Assembly (NCBI GenBank): GCA_023055355.1
Contig: JALJCS010000004.1
Location: forward strand, 27,432,744-27,496,743
DNA from: Agelaius tricolor
Lineage: Eukaryota > Chordata > Aves > Passeriformes > Icteridae
Reading direction: 5' to 3'
DNA length: 64,000 nucleotides
Part shown: positions 52,456 through 63,556 of the stretch, piece by piece
Numbering within the stretch: position 1 is the first letter of the stretch
Layout: each line of letters opens with the position of its first letter
Made by a program: the position numbers and the translations under genes
Notes under the pieces: model-generated
Told to the model about the DNA's origin: nothing
Databases searched by the model: none
The model's input: only the letters and a program-made list of their open reading frames with translations

Positions 52456-52545
52456 ACATTCTGTTTACTTTAGTGGGAGCTGCAGTAGAGCTCCCACTAA
52501 AGTAAACAGAATGTTTTTTTCCATCTAACAGTAGATGGAAAAAAA
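52456..52545. repeat. Two abutting perfect hairpins
   Basis: First hairpin: arms 52456-52481 and 52489-52514, 26 bp, perfectly complementary, loop GCAGTAG. Second hairpin: arms 52514-52527 and 52532-52545, 14 bp, perfect (T7-CCATCTA against TAGATGG-A7), loop ACAG. The two share base 52514. The 7-mer CAGTAGA occurs at 52483-52489 and again at 52529-52535, 46 bp apart. The segment between these two copies is made of an inverted copy of the left flank joined to an inverted copy of the right flank. Confidence 0.97.
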
Positions 52546-52924
52546 TCTCTCCTTGGTTACCCTTTTTTCAGCTTCCTCTAAAGTATATATTACTTCCTGC
52601 TCTCAAAAGAAAGAAATTAGTTTGAACAGGCTACTGTTTTAATCCATCATGTGTCAATCCTTGTCTTCCTACAATTCATCTCAGCACTAGAATTGAAGTG
52701 CTTGTCTTATTGCTGAACAATTCGTGCATCAAGAACATTAAATTCATGGTCATTTAAAGCCGCTCAAAGTCTCTCAGTGACAAAAATCATGCAGGTCATT
52801 GCACTGGGAACATTGAACTGCTCAACATCAAGTACTTGCTATTTCATATCTATGAAACATAATTGATGTGTAATACCTTGGATCCTGTTTAGACCGACAA
52901 AACATAAGGAGAAGGTGGAAGAAA
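52546..52924. other. AT-rich noncoding spacer
   Basis: About 380 bp with nothing recognised, between the hairpins and the CR1 fragment. Confidence 0.6.
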
Positions 52925-53740
52925 GCCCTACAAAATGATGACAGACAAAGCAAAGGAAGCAAAGACAAGAATTGTGAGACTGCTGGACACAGGCCCTTCC
53001 ACCAGATACTGCAACACTATGGCAAACTTTTCACTGAAGTCCAGGTAGACGACATCTACAACACTTCCCTCATCTAATAAGTGAATCACTCTGTCATAGA
53101 AGGAGATCGGCTTGGTCAAGCAGGACCTGCTTTTCACAAAGTCATGGTGGCTGGACCTGATTTTCTGGTTGTTCTACATCTATCTACCACTTGATGACAC
53201 TCCAGATAATCAGTTCCATGACCTTCTGCAGCACCGAGGACAGGCCTGCAACTCTCTGGATCCTCTTTGTGGTCTTTCTCATAGATGGACATCATATTGG
53301 CTAATCACCAGGAAACTGGGGCCTTCCCAGTTAGTCAGGGACACTGAGAAATTACTGAAAGTGGCTCAGCAAGCATTTCTGGCAGCTGCCTCAGTGGCCT
53401 TGGGTGTATCCCATCCAGCTCTGTAGACTTGTATGTGTAATAGGTCACTGACCATTTCTCCTGGGGTTATGGGCGCTTCAATCTGCTCCCTATCTCTGTC
53501 TTCCAGCTCTGTGAGCTGGAGACAACAGTTGCTCTTACCATAAAAGACTGAGGAAAAGAAGGCATTCAGTACCTCAACCTTTTCCTAATCCCTTGTCACT
53601 GTTTCCCAACACCACCCAATAAGGGATAGAGATTCTCCTTGCTTGTCTTTTATTGTGAATTTATGTACAGAAACATTTTTTATTGTTTTTTACCACAGTA
53701 GGAAAACTAAGTTCAGAATTAATGTTCATCCACAGCTGGT
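52925..53740 (-). mobile_element. CR1 LINE ORF2 fragment, minus strand
   Basis: Reverse complement of the central part of CR1 ORF2. On the plus strand the recognisable phrases are 'tcactgaagtccaggtagac', 'tcatagaaggagatcggctt', 'agcaggacctgcttttcac', 'aggacaggcctgcaactctc' and 'gatgcaccc'-type sequence decayed to 'gggtgtatcccatccagctc'. It runs from before the reverse-transcriptase domain into motif A and then loses similarity near 52930-53010. The 3' part of RT and the 3' UTR tail are absent, so both ends are lost, which is unusual for CR1 because most copies keep the 3' tail. Many indels and stops show that it is older than the 23.3-kb copy. The distal (element 5') limit near 53740 is uncertain. 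Confidence 0.88.
52928..53137 (-). pseudogene. Decayed CR1 reverse-transcriptase segment (motif A)
   Basis: The longest surviving in-frame piece of the CR1 ORF2 protein. Residues 2-35 read as the approach to RT motif A, with ISFYDRVIHLLDEG followed by VDVVYLDFS. The motif A aspartate (about residue 33, codon 53039-53041) is still present. After it the expected KAFDTV continuation is lost, replaced by EKFAIV and unrelated residues. Upstream RT motifs are split over other frames. In an intact element this protein nicks target DNA and reverse-transcribes the element RNA; this relic cannot. Confidence 0.85.
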
Positions 53741-56700
53741 AGCAGTCTTCCTGGGAGGTCTGGCAGGGTAGACATGGGATGCTGTTTCCATGAAGGCCAA
53801 GGAAATGAAAACAGAATATCTTGCTTTTGACATGTCCACTGTCACTAATTCAAGTTCTTCATTTTGCTTCATGATTACATGATTGTTTTTTATTCTTTAT
53901 ATTCAGTTGTGCAAAGAGATTTATCTTTCTGCCCTTGGTGTCCTTTGGCAATTTCAGTCTTAGCTGAATTTAGCTTTTCCAACAATATTCTGCATGCGCA
54001 GAAAATGTTTCCATGGTCCTCCCTTACTGCTTGTCCTTGTTTCCACCTACTGTGGGCAGAGAACATTTGCCCTGGCACTCAGCCATGTGTTCCTATTTAT
54101 TCAAGATGGCCTTGTGATAAGTTGACTGTCTTCCTGAAAATTTGGATGACTTGGAGTTTAGAGAAGATTGTCTCTACAGACTTTCCAGTTTTCTTTATTT
54201 CAGCTGCAGTAGCTCCCCAATGGTTTCATCATTCATACAAAGTCTTGCCTTGAATCAGCAGCAGTTGTCACAGTCATCTGGCATTTGAGTTGTTCTCCAT
54301 ATTTTACTTATTGCTGCAGAACAAATGCATAATACTTGCAATATTAAAATATATCAGACTTTCATTTCTGTGTGACTAGCCCTTGAGTTGCTTCTCTTTC
54401 TTTGCATGTCCTTCAAGGTTTGGTTGGATGTTGCTCTGACATTGCTCTAAGGGGTCTGGGCTATGTCTGAGTTTTAAAGCTGTGCCTCTCAAGGGCGATC
54501 CCTGAGCAGTGGTATTTCTCCCTCAGTAAGGGTGTATTTCTAGTATGTATAAAACATACCTACATGTCTTCAATCTGTTGTATATGGGAATAATTGTTAA
54601 CATGGAAGACTTATCTGAAAGGAGCTCTTGAAGACTCTCTCACAAATGGGAACTTGTGGACTTGCCACAGTCGCAATGGCTAAGAGGAGGAGGACTTTCC
54701 CCTGTGTGATAATCATAAACACTGATGGGAGAATAAAACCTCTTACAAACTAGCTCTGAGCTCATCAGAGCACACTTGTGTAAGTAAAGGTAAATCTGGA
54801 AGGAGAGGAGGTAATTCAGCCCCATGTGAGTAATTTACTAAGTGTTGTACCTTTTAGTCTTTGGAAAATACTCAAAACACAGCCTCAAGTTTCACAGAAA
54901 ATGAAATTGTTAATCTAATTCTAAACCAACCTCCATGTGAAGAATAGCCAATACACTATCACATAGCTATCATCCTTGACCAGCAATCTGTACTGGAACA
55001 CCCCAGGAGACATCCACACGGTTTGAAGATTGAATTGATATGTCAGTGAAGGATGATTTTTTGTGTGTGTGTATATTTGTAGGTGTGTTTCAAGGAATTT
55101 GTGCTCATAAGCTACCTTTTGCAATATTAGGTTTCATTCTTTAGGGCTTTTATTTTACTTTAATTTTAAATGAAAAATTGCAGAGAACAGGTATGATTTG
55201 TTTTTGTCCAGTCCTGCAGTTTGTATTTGTACAATTGTCACACTTTCATTTTTGGATATATCTTCTGATGTTGTTTGTGAATTGAAAGAGGGCACACTCT
55301 TATGACTGCTAGATATTTTTCTTGTTTAGTGTAACATATCCTTTCATGGCATATGGTCTTGATTTCCTTTTTTCCTTTAGCACCATTAACTGACTTTTTT
55401 TACCATGAGGAATAAACTGTCTAACAGCTCCTGTTCCTCACCTATCTACATCAAGTGAATTTTTATTGCTCCTTTGTATTGACTACATTACTGCTGCTTT
55501 CCATTAAGCTGAAATTTTGCCATATTTCTACAAGTTCTTTCCTTAAGGTTACTGCTACATAATCTCTAACTAATTCCTCCTAGCTCTCCTTCTAGGCTCT
55601 TTTCAGATGTATGTCTTTTCTGAAGATCTGTGAGCAGTTCATAAGCACAGGGTACTTTTGATATGAAAGCCAATTCCTCTCACACGCTCCAAATACTACA
55701 CATACACATACTACATACACATACTAGTAATTAACCTTTTCTGACTTCCTTCCCAGAATCTTTATTGCTCCTGAGAATAGCTCTTTCTCCACTGATAACC
55801 CCTTTTTTCTACTACTTTAAAAGCCTTTGCATGTTGTGCATGATCTACCATTTAGTAGCGTGTATTCCTGATTTTTAAGGCAATGGACAATTAACTTTTT
55901 TTTTTTTTTTTTGTACAGTTCCTCAAGCACCATCCATCTTTGATTCTTACAGTATATTCCATTGTAATGGATAAAAACAGTGTGTGCTAAGATTTGCAGT
56001 TTGCCTGCAAACTGAAATGAACAAATGTTATTATACCAATGAGGGAAGGACAGTCATGGAGAGATGCTGAAACTGAGTGTGTGGAATAAAACTCAATATA
56101 ATGCTAAGCAAAGAACAATGATCCTAATTATTAATTGCATAATTATTATTGGTTTAGTTGGTGTAAGTGTATTTCCAGCCACTGAAATCATAAGTTGTGG
56201 GTCATGATTTTCACTGTAGCACAAAGAATACACTCAGTCAATATATGGTTCTGACTGGAGATCCATTGCTGTTAAATAAAATCAGAACATCCTAATGGCT
56301 ACAGGTGGACAAACAACAAACATGCCATTGGCAAAGACAGACTTAGGCTTAACTAAGTAGCCTTCTGCTGTTCTGTGAGCATGAGTTGTAGGACTTTCTG
56401 CTGAGCAGAATGGTGATCCGAGACTACCCATTTAAGCCCAATGACATTAAATCAACTTTGTATCAATTCCCACTAAGCTTTACTTGATCTGTTCTTCATG
56501 CTTGCCCTGCAGAGGTGTAGCTCAAAAGCTAGGCAGCAATATTACAACATCAAGTAACCTGTCAAAGCTTCCCAAGGTTGCTCAGGCACTTTAAAACCAG
56601 CACAGGTGTTAAGAAGCTTGTTTGTTGTTTGTTTGGTGATGCCAACACCATTGCTCTTGCTGTATGAAGAATCTCACTTGCCAGTGCAAATCTGATTTTG

Positions 56701-59700
56701 TTCCTCCTCAGAGTCCCCCTTTCCCTGCCTTCACCCATCCCATCTTCTCCTCCATATCTTTCTCCATTTTTCTGGTGATGACACTGGGCTGGACTAGCCA
56801 ATCAGTCCTTGTCACCCCTACACAAACCTTGACCAAAATGATTCAGTAGAATTTTGTAAGGTTATAGTAAATGTAAACTATCAATGTCTCTTTTTTTTTT
56901 CTTTCATATTTCATTCTTCAAGCTGAAGATTTTTAACATCAGGAAAAAGGGCAAATTCCTTTTTGTCCCCCAGAAACAGGAAAGAGGTCACCTCCCAGGC
57001 TGTTTCTCTCATTATTCTCTTCCTTTAGCCTGCAATTACAATTCTCCTCTTTCTGCTTGAGCACACATTAACTACAGCATTCAGGAGAAACCATTTCTGC
57101 AATCATTCTGTGACTAACATACAGAATTATTTGGGAAAGGCCATAATTATCCATCAGATTGAAAAGATTGATTTAGAAGCACCCACCCAAAACTCACACA
57201 TTCATTTGACAGAATTTCTTCCCAAGAGGATTCTATATGCTTGCAGGGTGCTCTAGTGCTCACAGTGTTTGTTCAGACTAGGCATTCATACCTCAAGCTA
57301 AAATAGATTGAAGATAGCTTTTAAAATCAGTGTACAATTCATAAAATATAGCACTTGCTTCTCATGCCATGGCAACTCTATTGGTTGCACTTGTGATTTA
57401 TTTCAGTGGCTGAACTCAGGAATAGCTCTGCTTAAATGGTATTAAGTGCAACACATAGGTTGTCAAGTGCCCTGGGAGGTAGCGTGCAAACATTTATTGT
57501 TTGCTCTTATCTTTATCCTTTTACTGTTTTTTGGTTTTTTTTACTTACTCTTTCATTCCCAGCTTTTTCACTAAGAGGCAGTCCTCAGAGTCTGACAATA
57601 TGTCAAGAATTTCCTGAAGTATTTATGGGGAGGGTGGGGGTAGAAAACTTTTTCAAGTTCATGATTATTTTTTCTTGGCATTATTGTCTGGGTTCTTCCC
57701 ATCCACTTCAAAGCAATTTCAAAACTTGTTAGCTAAAACACTGTGTACAACGCTATGGCTAAAATAATTCTTCCAATAAATATCTTGGCAAAATGTACAC
57801 TCGCTGTGCAGTAGATGCTTTGTTTAACACAGTTTATTTTGCATTAGAATTCCTACCTCATATTACCCTTACTTTCTGTCTTACAGGTTTGCATGTGTGC
57901 ATGCTCTCTCTGTGATGTAGGTGAATGCCTTCTTTAAAGATCAGGCTGTTTCTTTTTCTTTTCCTCTTCTTAACAATAAACTCTGAAACCCTGAGTATTA
58001 TGTCCAGCTTTGAAACTAATGATGTCAGCCCAAGTTCAAACTGAGCAATATGTGTGACCCTGAGATACTTTTAAGGATGATTTGCCAAGTCGTGACCATC
58101 AAATCATTATGTTTTAGAGACTTGATATTGAAATCTTGCCAAGGAAAACAACTTCATGAGCTTTTATTACTATCTGTTCCTAAAGGAGGAATGATGATTC
58201 CATGGATCTTACCTCTAAGCTCTTCTAATCATCTTTACTTTACTCGTTGCCACCACAGGCCTTCACTATGAAAACAGATGAAGCAGAGGTGGCATCTGCT
58301 TTTCAGATATAGAGCAGATCAGACTAATCCATTCTCTTTCCAAGAAGGATTCTCTCTATAATGCAGAAGTCTGGTACATGGAACAGCTCTGGTCATTCAT
58401 TAGCTACTTTTTTTTTTACACTATACTACAATTGCAACATTTTTTATGAACAGCATGTAGAAAACAGGCATATTCCTGTCCCGCTCCTGGATAGCAACAG
58501 AAATCTACATTATGTATGAGCCTCATTCCCACCCTGCCTACATTACTCTTATACATTTCAGAATTCACAGAACTATATAGAATTCAGTTATTAAAACATG
58601 TGGTGGTTACATGAAAATGAACAAAATCTAATCACAACAAGAGAAGACACTAATTTATACATCCTCTTCCCCCATTATCTAAACAGATCTCAACATAATA
58701 CATGCATTTTTAGTGAAAATGAGAATCTGTCAAAATGTCTGAAATGCAAAGAACTTCCAACAAAAGGCAGTAAGGTGAAGAGTCTGGATGCTTAGTGTGT
58801 GGCAGTCTTGTTGCAAGGCAGAAGCCTGGGCACTGGGACTCCTGTAGAACTTACCTGTTGGGAAGCCATCAGGACCACCATCAGTCCCTGAGGGCCTCCT
58901 TGGTGCCTCTGAGGGGTCCTGGGTATGCAGCTCTTCTCTCAGGGTGAAAGTGCAGAGCATGAAGCCATGGCTGAACCAAGGAGTTTATAGCTCAGTCTGA
59001 CATCACTGTTTCCTTCCAGAACAAAATGTGCATTTTTTTCAAAATTACTCTTCTGCCTAGGTGTTTTTCTTCAGAAAACATTTCAGATTTTCTACTCTGT
59101 GCTCCAAAGCATAGTGCTTTTCCAAGGTGTTGAAGTTTTAGAATGGAAAATGAGATTTTGGAATAGTGATTTGTTAACTACTGCCATTGTAATGGTTTTG
59201 TCAGGAAATCCAGGGAGTGAAGATACCTAGATCAAGTCTGAGGGGCAAAGAAAAAGCAAGGAAGATAAGAAATGAATGGTATTGGTGTTGTGTAAGCCCA
59301 TGAATACATGCAGTGTTTATTCTTTTGGTCTATCAAATCAACACCATCCTTGTATATTTAGTTCAACTCAACTTCATGCCCACTCTTCTTCTTCAGATAA
59401 CAAATAGAAACTGCACAAAATGTTAAAACTCAGTGCTAATCAGAGAATAAGACAGTTCAAATCTAACAACAAGGGGATGACAAATACGCAAGGAATTACA
59501 GCTACATTCTGTGGTGTAGTTTTCTACAAGTTTTCAGGCAGGTATGTGATCACTCTGCCCAGTTTGAGTGGCCTAGGCTCAAGCTGCCTCCCATGTGGGG
59601 GACACATTGCTGAACCCTGACACTGACCCTCATCCCTCACCCCTCCTTTCTGATTTTACAAGGCTGATGCTGGTCCCCAGATTTCCAATCACATTGTAGA

Positions 59701-60192
59701 GCTTGAGCCTCGTGGCTTGTCTTCACATCCTCCCCTTTCTCATGAGTGTATTCTGCAAAGGAACCTGCCATTCTTCCTGCTGAAGAGATGGTCATTGCTC
59801 TGTGCTTTTTTTCTCCTTCTAGAAACCTCCATTATCTGCAATGCAGTCCATTCTGCTGGAACCAGCTGCTCCTTGCAAATGGATGAGGCAAAGATTTATT
59901 ATCATCAGAACACATGGAAATTAGAAAATGGACTAATGGAAACCATTAATGTCCTCCTCTCAACAATCAGATGAATGGTATATCAATGAAGTATATTAAT
60001 GTATTGGAAATGATTTAAGATGATAAAAACATTAAGTCTCCGATATTTGATGGTAAGAAAGCAAGCAAGACAAGGACAACACTCTTTCCTCTGCTGCACC
60101 TATGGAAAAAACCACACCATAATTTAAGACATATTTCCTGTCCAGGATTTTGATATCTTTAAAGAGATAATATTGAAAAAATACTCTGTATC
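53741..60192. other. AT-rich noncoding DNA
   Basis: About 6.5 kb without a recognised gene or named repeat. Present are a TG-rich strip near 55060-55080, an ACATACACATACTA duplication near 55698-55730, a T-run at about 55896-55912 and mildly GC-raised strips near 58800-58990 and 59560-59700. A 129-codon plus frame at 53864-54253 is Phe/Leu/Cys/Trp-rich with no family signature. It adjoins the CR1 relic and may be part of an older unrecognised insertion. Confidence 0.5.
55896..55912 (+). repeat. Poly(T) tract, about 17 nt
   Basis: T-run followed by GTACAG. Simple repeat. Confidence 0.9.
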
Positions 60193-60245
60193 CTTCCATA
60201 ATAGCATCTAACTTTGATGCTTCCATAATAGCATCTAACTTTGAT
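60193..60245 (+). repeat. 27-bp tandem duplication
   Basis: A unit starting CTTCCATAATAGCATC and ending TTTGATG is followed immediately by a second copy that is identical for 26 bases. Perfect identity indicates a recent duplication. Confidence 0.96.
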
Positions 60246-61870
60246 TAAACAGTTTGTCTCCTTAGAAAGCAGATCTTATTTCCTGTAACATGAATACATG
60301 AATAAATTATTTGTATTCTATGGGTAAAATAATAATACTCAGAGTTTGTAGCCAATAATTGCTACTCTTTTAATCAATGACTCTTTTGTTTGCAGCTTGT
60401 GTATAACATTGTAAAAAGAAATTACTAAATATGATTGTCATAACAGTTGCAGTACTCACACACATTCTACATAAACCTCAAAGGAAATCCTCAAAGAAGG
60501 GAAGAAGAAAACTATAAAGGAAAATAACTGCACAAGTACTTTATATTAACCTGGCGTCATGCATAAAAATAATATAATGTAATTCTGTAAGTGAATGATT
60601 CTTAAGCTTTAGGGAATAACTGATTTTTTTTTTTTTTTATGGTCACATTTCTTAGAAAATATCAGAAGCCTTAGGATTCAAGAAATTTTCCGTCTCAGCT
60701 AAAATTTTGCAAAGGTCAATCCATTCCCATTTTCAGGAGTCAATCAAAATTCCTCAATAAATTCCTGTTGAATTGCTTTGTGTTGTTACTTGTGGGAGCA
60801 TTTATGAAGGCCTGATGATGATTTGAACTACCCACAAATCCCATAAATGTGAGGTCAGAAAGGTTACACCATGGCACTTCAGTGAAGAAATGAAAACAAA
60901 CCATAAATTATCTCCACCAGGACAATGTGTTCAGCCAGATGTCACAGGCTTTGTTTTTCAATTGCTCACTGCTCTCCAACACTCTATCATGTTGCTTGGT
61001 TTTAATCATGTGCACTGTGATCAGGAGAACTCAGGACTCACATGAACTTGACATGCCAAGCTATAGCTGGGTAACTGGGGAAATTCTGACAGGTTGGATA
61101 CTGCAAAATATGTTGCTGACTATTTTTTTCAAGTTGCAACTAGTAGAGAAAAATGTAGAAAAAATATCTATGGTTCACTTATTTGGAATGAGGTAGCTGC
61201 CAAAGAGTGGCCAAAATAATCTTGTCTGCTAGTGTTCTTAGTGCATTCAGAAAAAAAAATTAAGAAAGCCAATTTTAGAAGCTGTTTCTTATTATTTCTG
61301 GAATTTATAAAAAACACAGTGGGGAGGACCCTGTCTAAAGGAGTCAATGTCACACCATTATGAGAGGTACTAATTTGTTTCATAATAAGGTTGGATGCTA
61401 TAAGTGCCTTCATTGTTGTTAAATCATACTTCAGTATAGCTAAGTCTGCCATTAAAGTCATGTATTACTGACAGAGACAATATTTTTTAAATTTAATATT
61501 ATGGCACATATTTCAAGCAGGACAAGAAGAAATACAGTCAGACCTTCCCCATGGTCAGGAAGTTTATTAGCCTTGTCAAAGAGAGTCAGAATCAAACTGT
61601 ACCCATTAACACCAAACCCACTAGTATTATAGGATGTTTTATACTAAGAGAGAGTAGACAAAGATCAGAAAAGACATGGAACTCTTCTGGTCTGTGGAAA
61701 GCATAGTGATACCAAGAGAGAGAACTCAAAAGTTGCAGTAGAGATTCTGGAATATGTGGGTCACACTCCAGAGGAATTCATATTCTATTGAGGAGCCTAA
61801 TTCTGGTTCAAGGAGGATGAATAAAAATTTGGAAGAAAACAGAAAAAACCCAGAAGATTTAAGAAAATAT
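60246..61870. other. AT-rich noncoding DNA
   Basis: Nothing recognised apart from a T-run near 60624-60638. Frames of 89-97 codons at 60927-61196 and 61168-61461 match no known protein. Confidence 0.55.
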
Positions 61871-61967
61871 GTAGTGATAAGGGGAGATGATAAGGTGTAC
61901 TGAAGTCTCAAAAGGCTAAAATATTGCCTTTCATCTCCAGGTCTTTGGTTCAAATCCAAACTAAGGC
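61871..61967 (+). repeat. Possible tRNA-derived relic (SINE head or tRNA pseudogene)
   Basis: Positions 61944-61960 make a textbook T-arm: stem TTTGG / CCAAA around the 7-nt loop TTCAAAT. They contain a perfect B-box consensus, GGTTCAAATCC (61947-61957). Upstream, 61878-61895 (TAAGGGGAGATGATAAGG) resembles the A-box and D-arm of Ser/Leu-type tRNAs. The spacing is long but possible for a tRNA with a long variable arm. The acceptor stem does not pair and the anticodon stem is poor, so this is not a functional tRNA. A decayed tRNA-derived SINE head or chance are the choices. No CR1-type or other SINE tail is recognised downstream. Confidence 0.25.
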
Positions 61968-63325
61968 AGTTGTGACAAAAAATATATTGCCATCAGATGC
62001 TGGCTTCTACAAATGAGGAATTTGGCCCATGTTAGGATGCTGTCAGAGAGGTACCGCTGCAGCCACCATTAACCAGTCCATGCTTGCATGCTGCCTTACA
62101 AAAGAATGCAAGACCTGAATGATTTGAGCAAGGAAAGAGCTTTTAGAGCTGAGAGTGTTTTTTCTTGTGGACTTGGGGTATCCTATTTAAACAGGATTGG
62201 GAAAATTTGCAGTGCTGCCTGCACTTGTTACTCCCTGAACAGAGGATTTTCAAGGCTGTCAAAATGCCAGCTTCTGCAAAGGTTAAGAAAAGACAAATCA
62301 AAGTCTGAATCACTGAATATATTAACAGAAGAATGGTGAGTTGAAGTTACATTGGAAATGAAATGAGCTCAGCAAGACCACACTAGGTAATTGCCTGTGT
62401 GTTACTCTGACAGCAAGGAAAAAAAAAGGCACTGGACTGCTCATATATGCTGGAGGAACATGCAGAATGTGAAGCTATGTTCTGTAACATGGATCTGTGA
62501 CAATTAAATGTGATCATAAGGCAACACTGACTTCTTGACTGTCAGATCCAGATGTCTGAGTGTTTCATGTATATTTGCTCCCTTTTTAAAAATGTCATTG
62601 TTGGTTAATTTCAAAAAATAAAGCAAGATAATCCAGTCCTGATTGTAGGCAAAAATATGAGAGGAAGGATTATTACTGAGGGGAATGAGATCCAGAAGGA
62701 AAAACTATGGACCAGTGCCAGTAATTCTCATAGAAGAACCAATTTAAAATGTGGAAGTTAAAAAGGAGCAGCCTACTAGCAATTCAGTCAGGATTTAAGT
62801 TACAGTTATGCAAGTTCTGGGCTTTAACTGTCAAAAAAAGACTTGTTGATACAGGTTAGAGGAAATGAAATGAGTGTTGGTTGTGTTTCACATCTTTACT
62901 TAGACATGTGAGGACAGATTTGTAAAGGTATGTAGGTACCTGAGGAATCTGATAAGAGCCTCCTCTCTGAAAACACATAAGGGCCAAACCCACAGAAATT
63001 AATTAGATGTTGACACGCAATTAAGATTTTTTAATTTTACTAGAGACAGGTAAATACTAAATGTTTCCAATGATGTGGGACTATGTGTCTATCAGCATCT
63101 GTGGCCACCTAAACATCTTGCAAAACCTGGCCTCCACTGGATAATTTCTGCTTGCACATGCCAATTACTGAGCAGACTCAGTTCTTGCTCACATCTCTGG
63201 TGCTTTTGGGAGCAAAGAGCTCCACATCATTTTTTTTCTCCATTTGCATAGAACTGGACCTTATTCCCCTCTCTGAATTATTTCTCTACCTGCTTTCCCT
63301 CTTCTCTCTGCATACCTCTGTGCAG
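61968..63325. other. AT-rich noncoding DNA
   Basis: No feature recognised in about 1.4 kb; frames are short. Confidence 0.55.
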
Positions 63326-63556
63326 TCTATGGGGATGTGAGAGGAGCACAGTACAGTGCTAGTGGCTGGCAGTGCCTTGCCCACAAGAGAGCACATGGCC
63401 TATTCCTGTGTCCCAGGCTGCATCATGCTTACAGGATCAGCAGGGTGCTGCTGAAGAAAAACATCTTGGGAGAAGTGGCAGGCAGGGTCCTTGGCAGAGC
63501 TTGCCTGCTGCCTGGGCTGGTCACCAGAAACTTTGTGCTAGAGGGAGACAGAAGAG
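63326..63556 (+). other. Exon-like open segment with splice signals on both sides
   Basis: A pyrimidine-rich run ending TGCAG (63321-63325) makes a good 3' splice site. GAAGAG|GTGAGT at 63551-63562 makes a near-ideal 5' splice site. The 231-bp segment between them is open in one frame from end to end, with the first two bases completing a codon and the last base starting one, so it is a phase 1-1 symmetric exon. A stop lies upstream of the acceptor in this frame. The predicted 76 residues are rich in Arg, Leu and Gly with four Cys, and I recognise no domain. No partner exon is identified in the window, and the GC-rich composition makes an open frame easier by chance. Confidence 0.2.

Noticed and set aside
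53864..54253. 129-codon plus-strand frame beside the CR1 relic
   Set aside because: Rich in Trp, Cys and Phe without any family motif. It is not part of CR1 as I know it and has no gene context.
9672..60638. Poly(A)/poly(T) runs as retrocopy tails
   Set aside because: No gene-like body or target-site duplication is visible next to the runs, so they are treated as simple repeats.
61871..61967. Functional tRNA gene
   Set aside because: The T-arm is perfect but the acceptor stem does not pair and the anticodon stem is poor. Kept only as a possible tRNA-derived relic.
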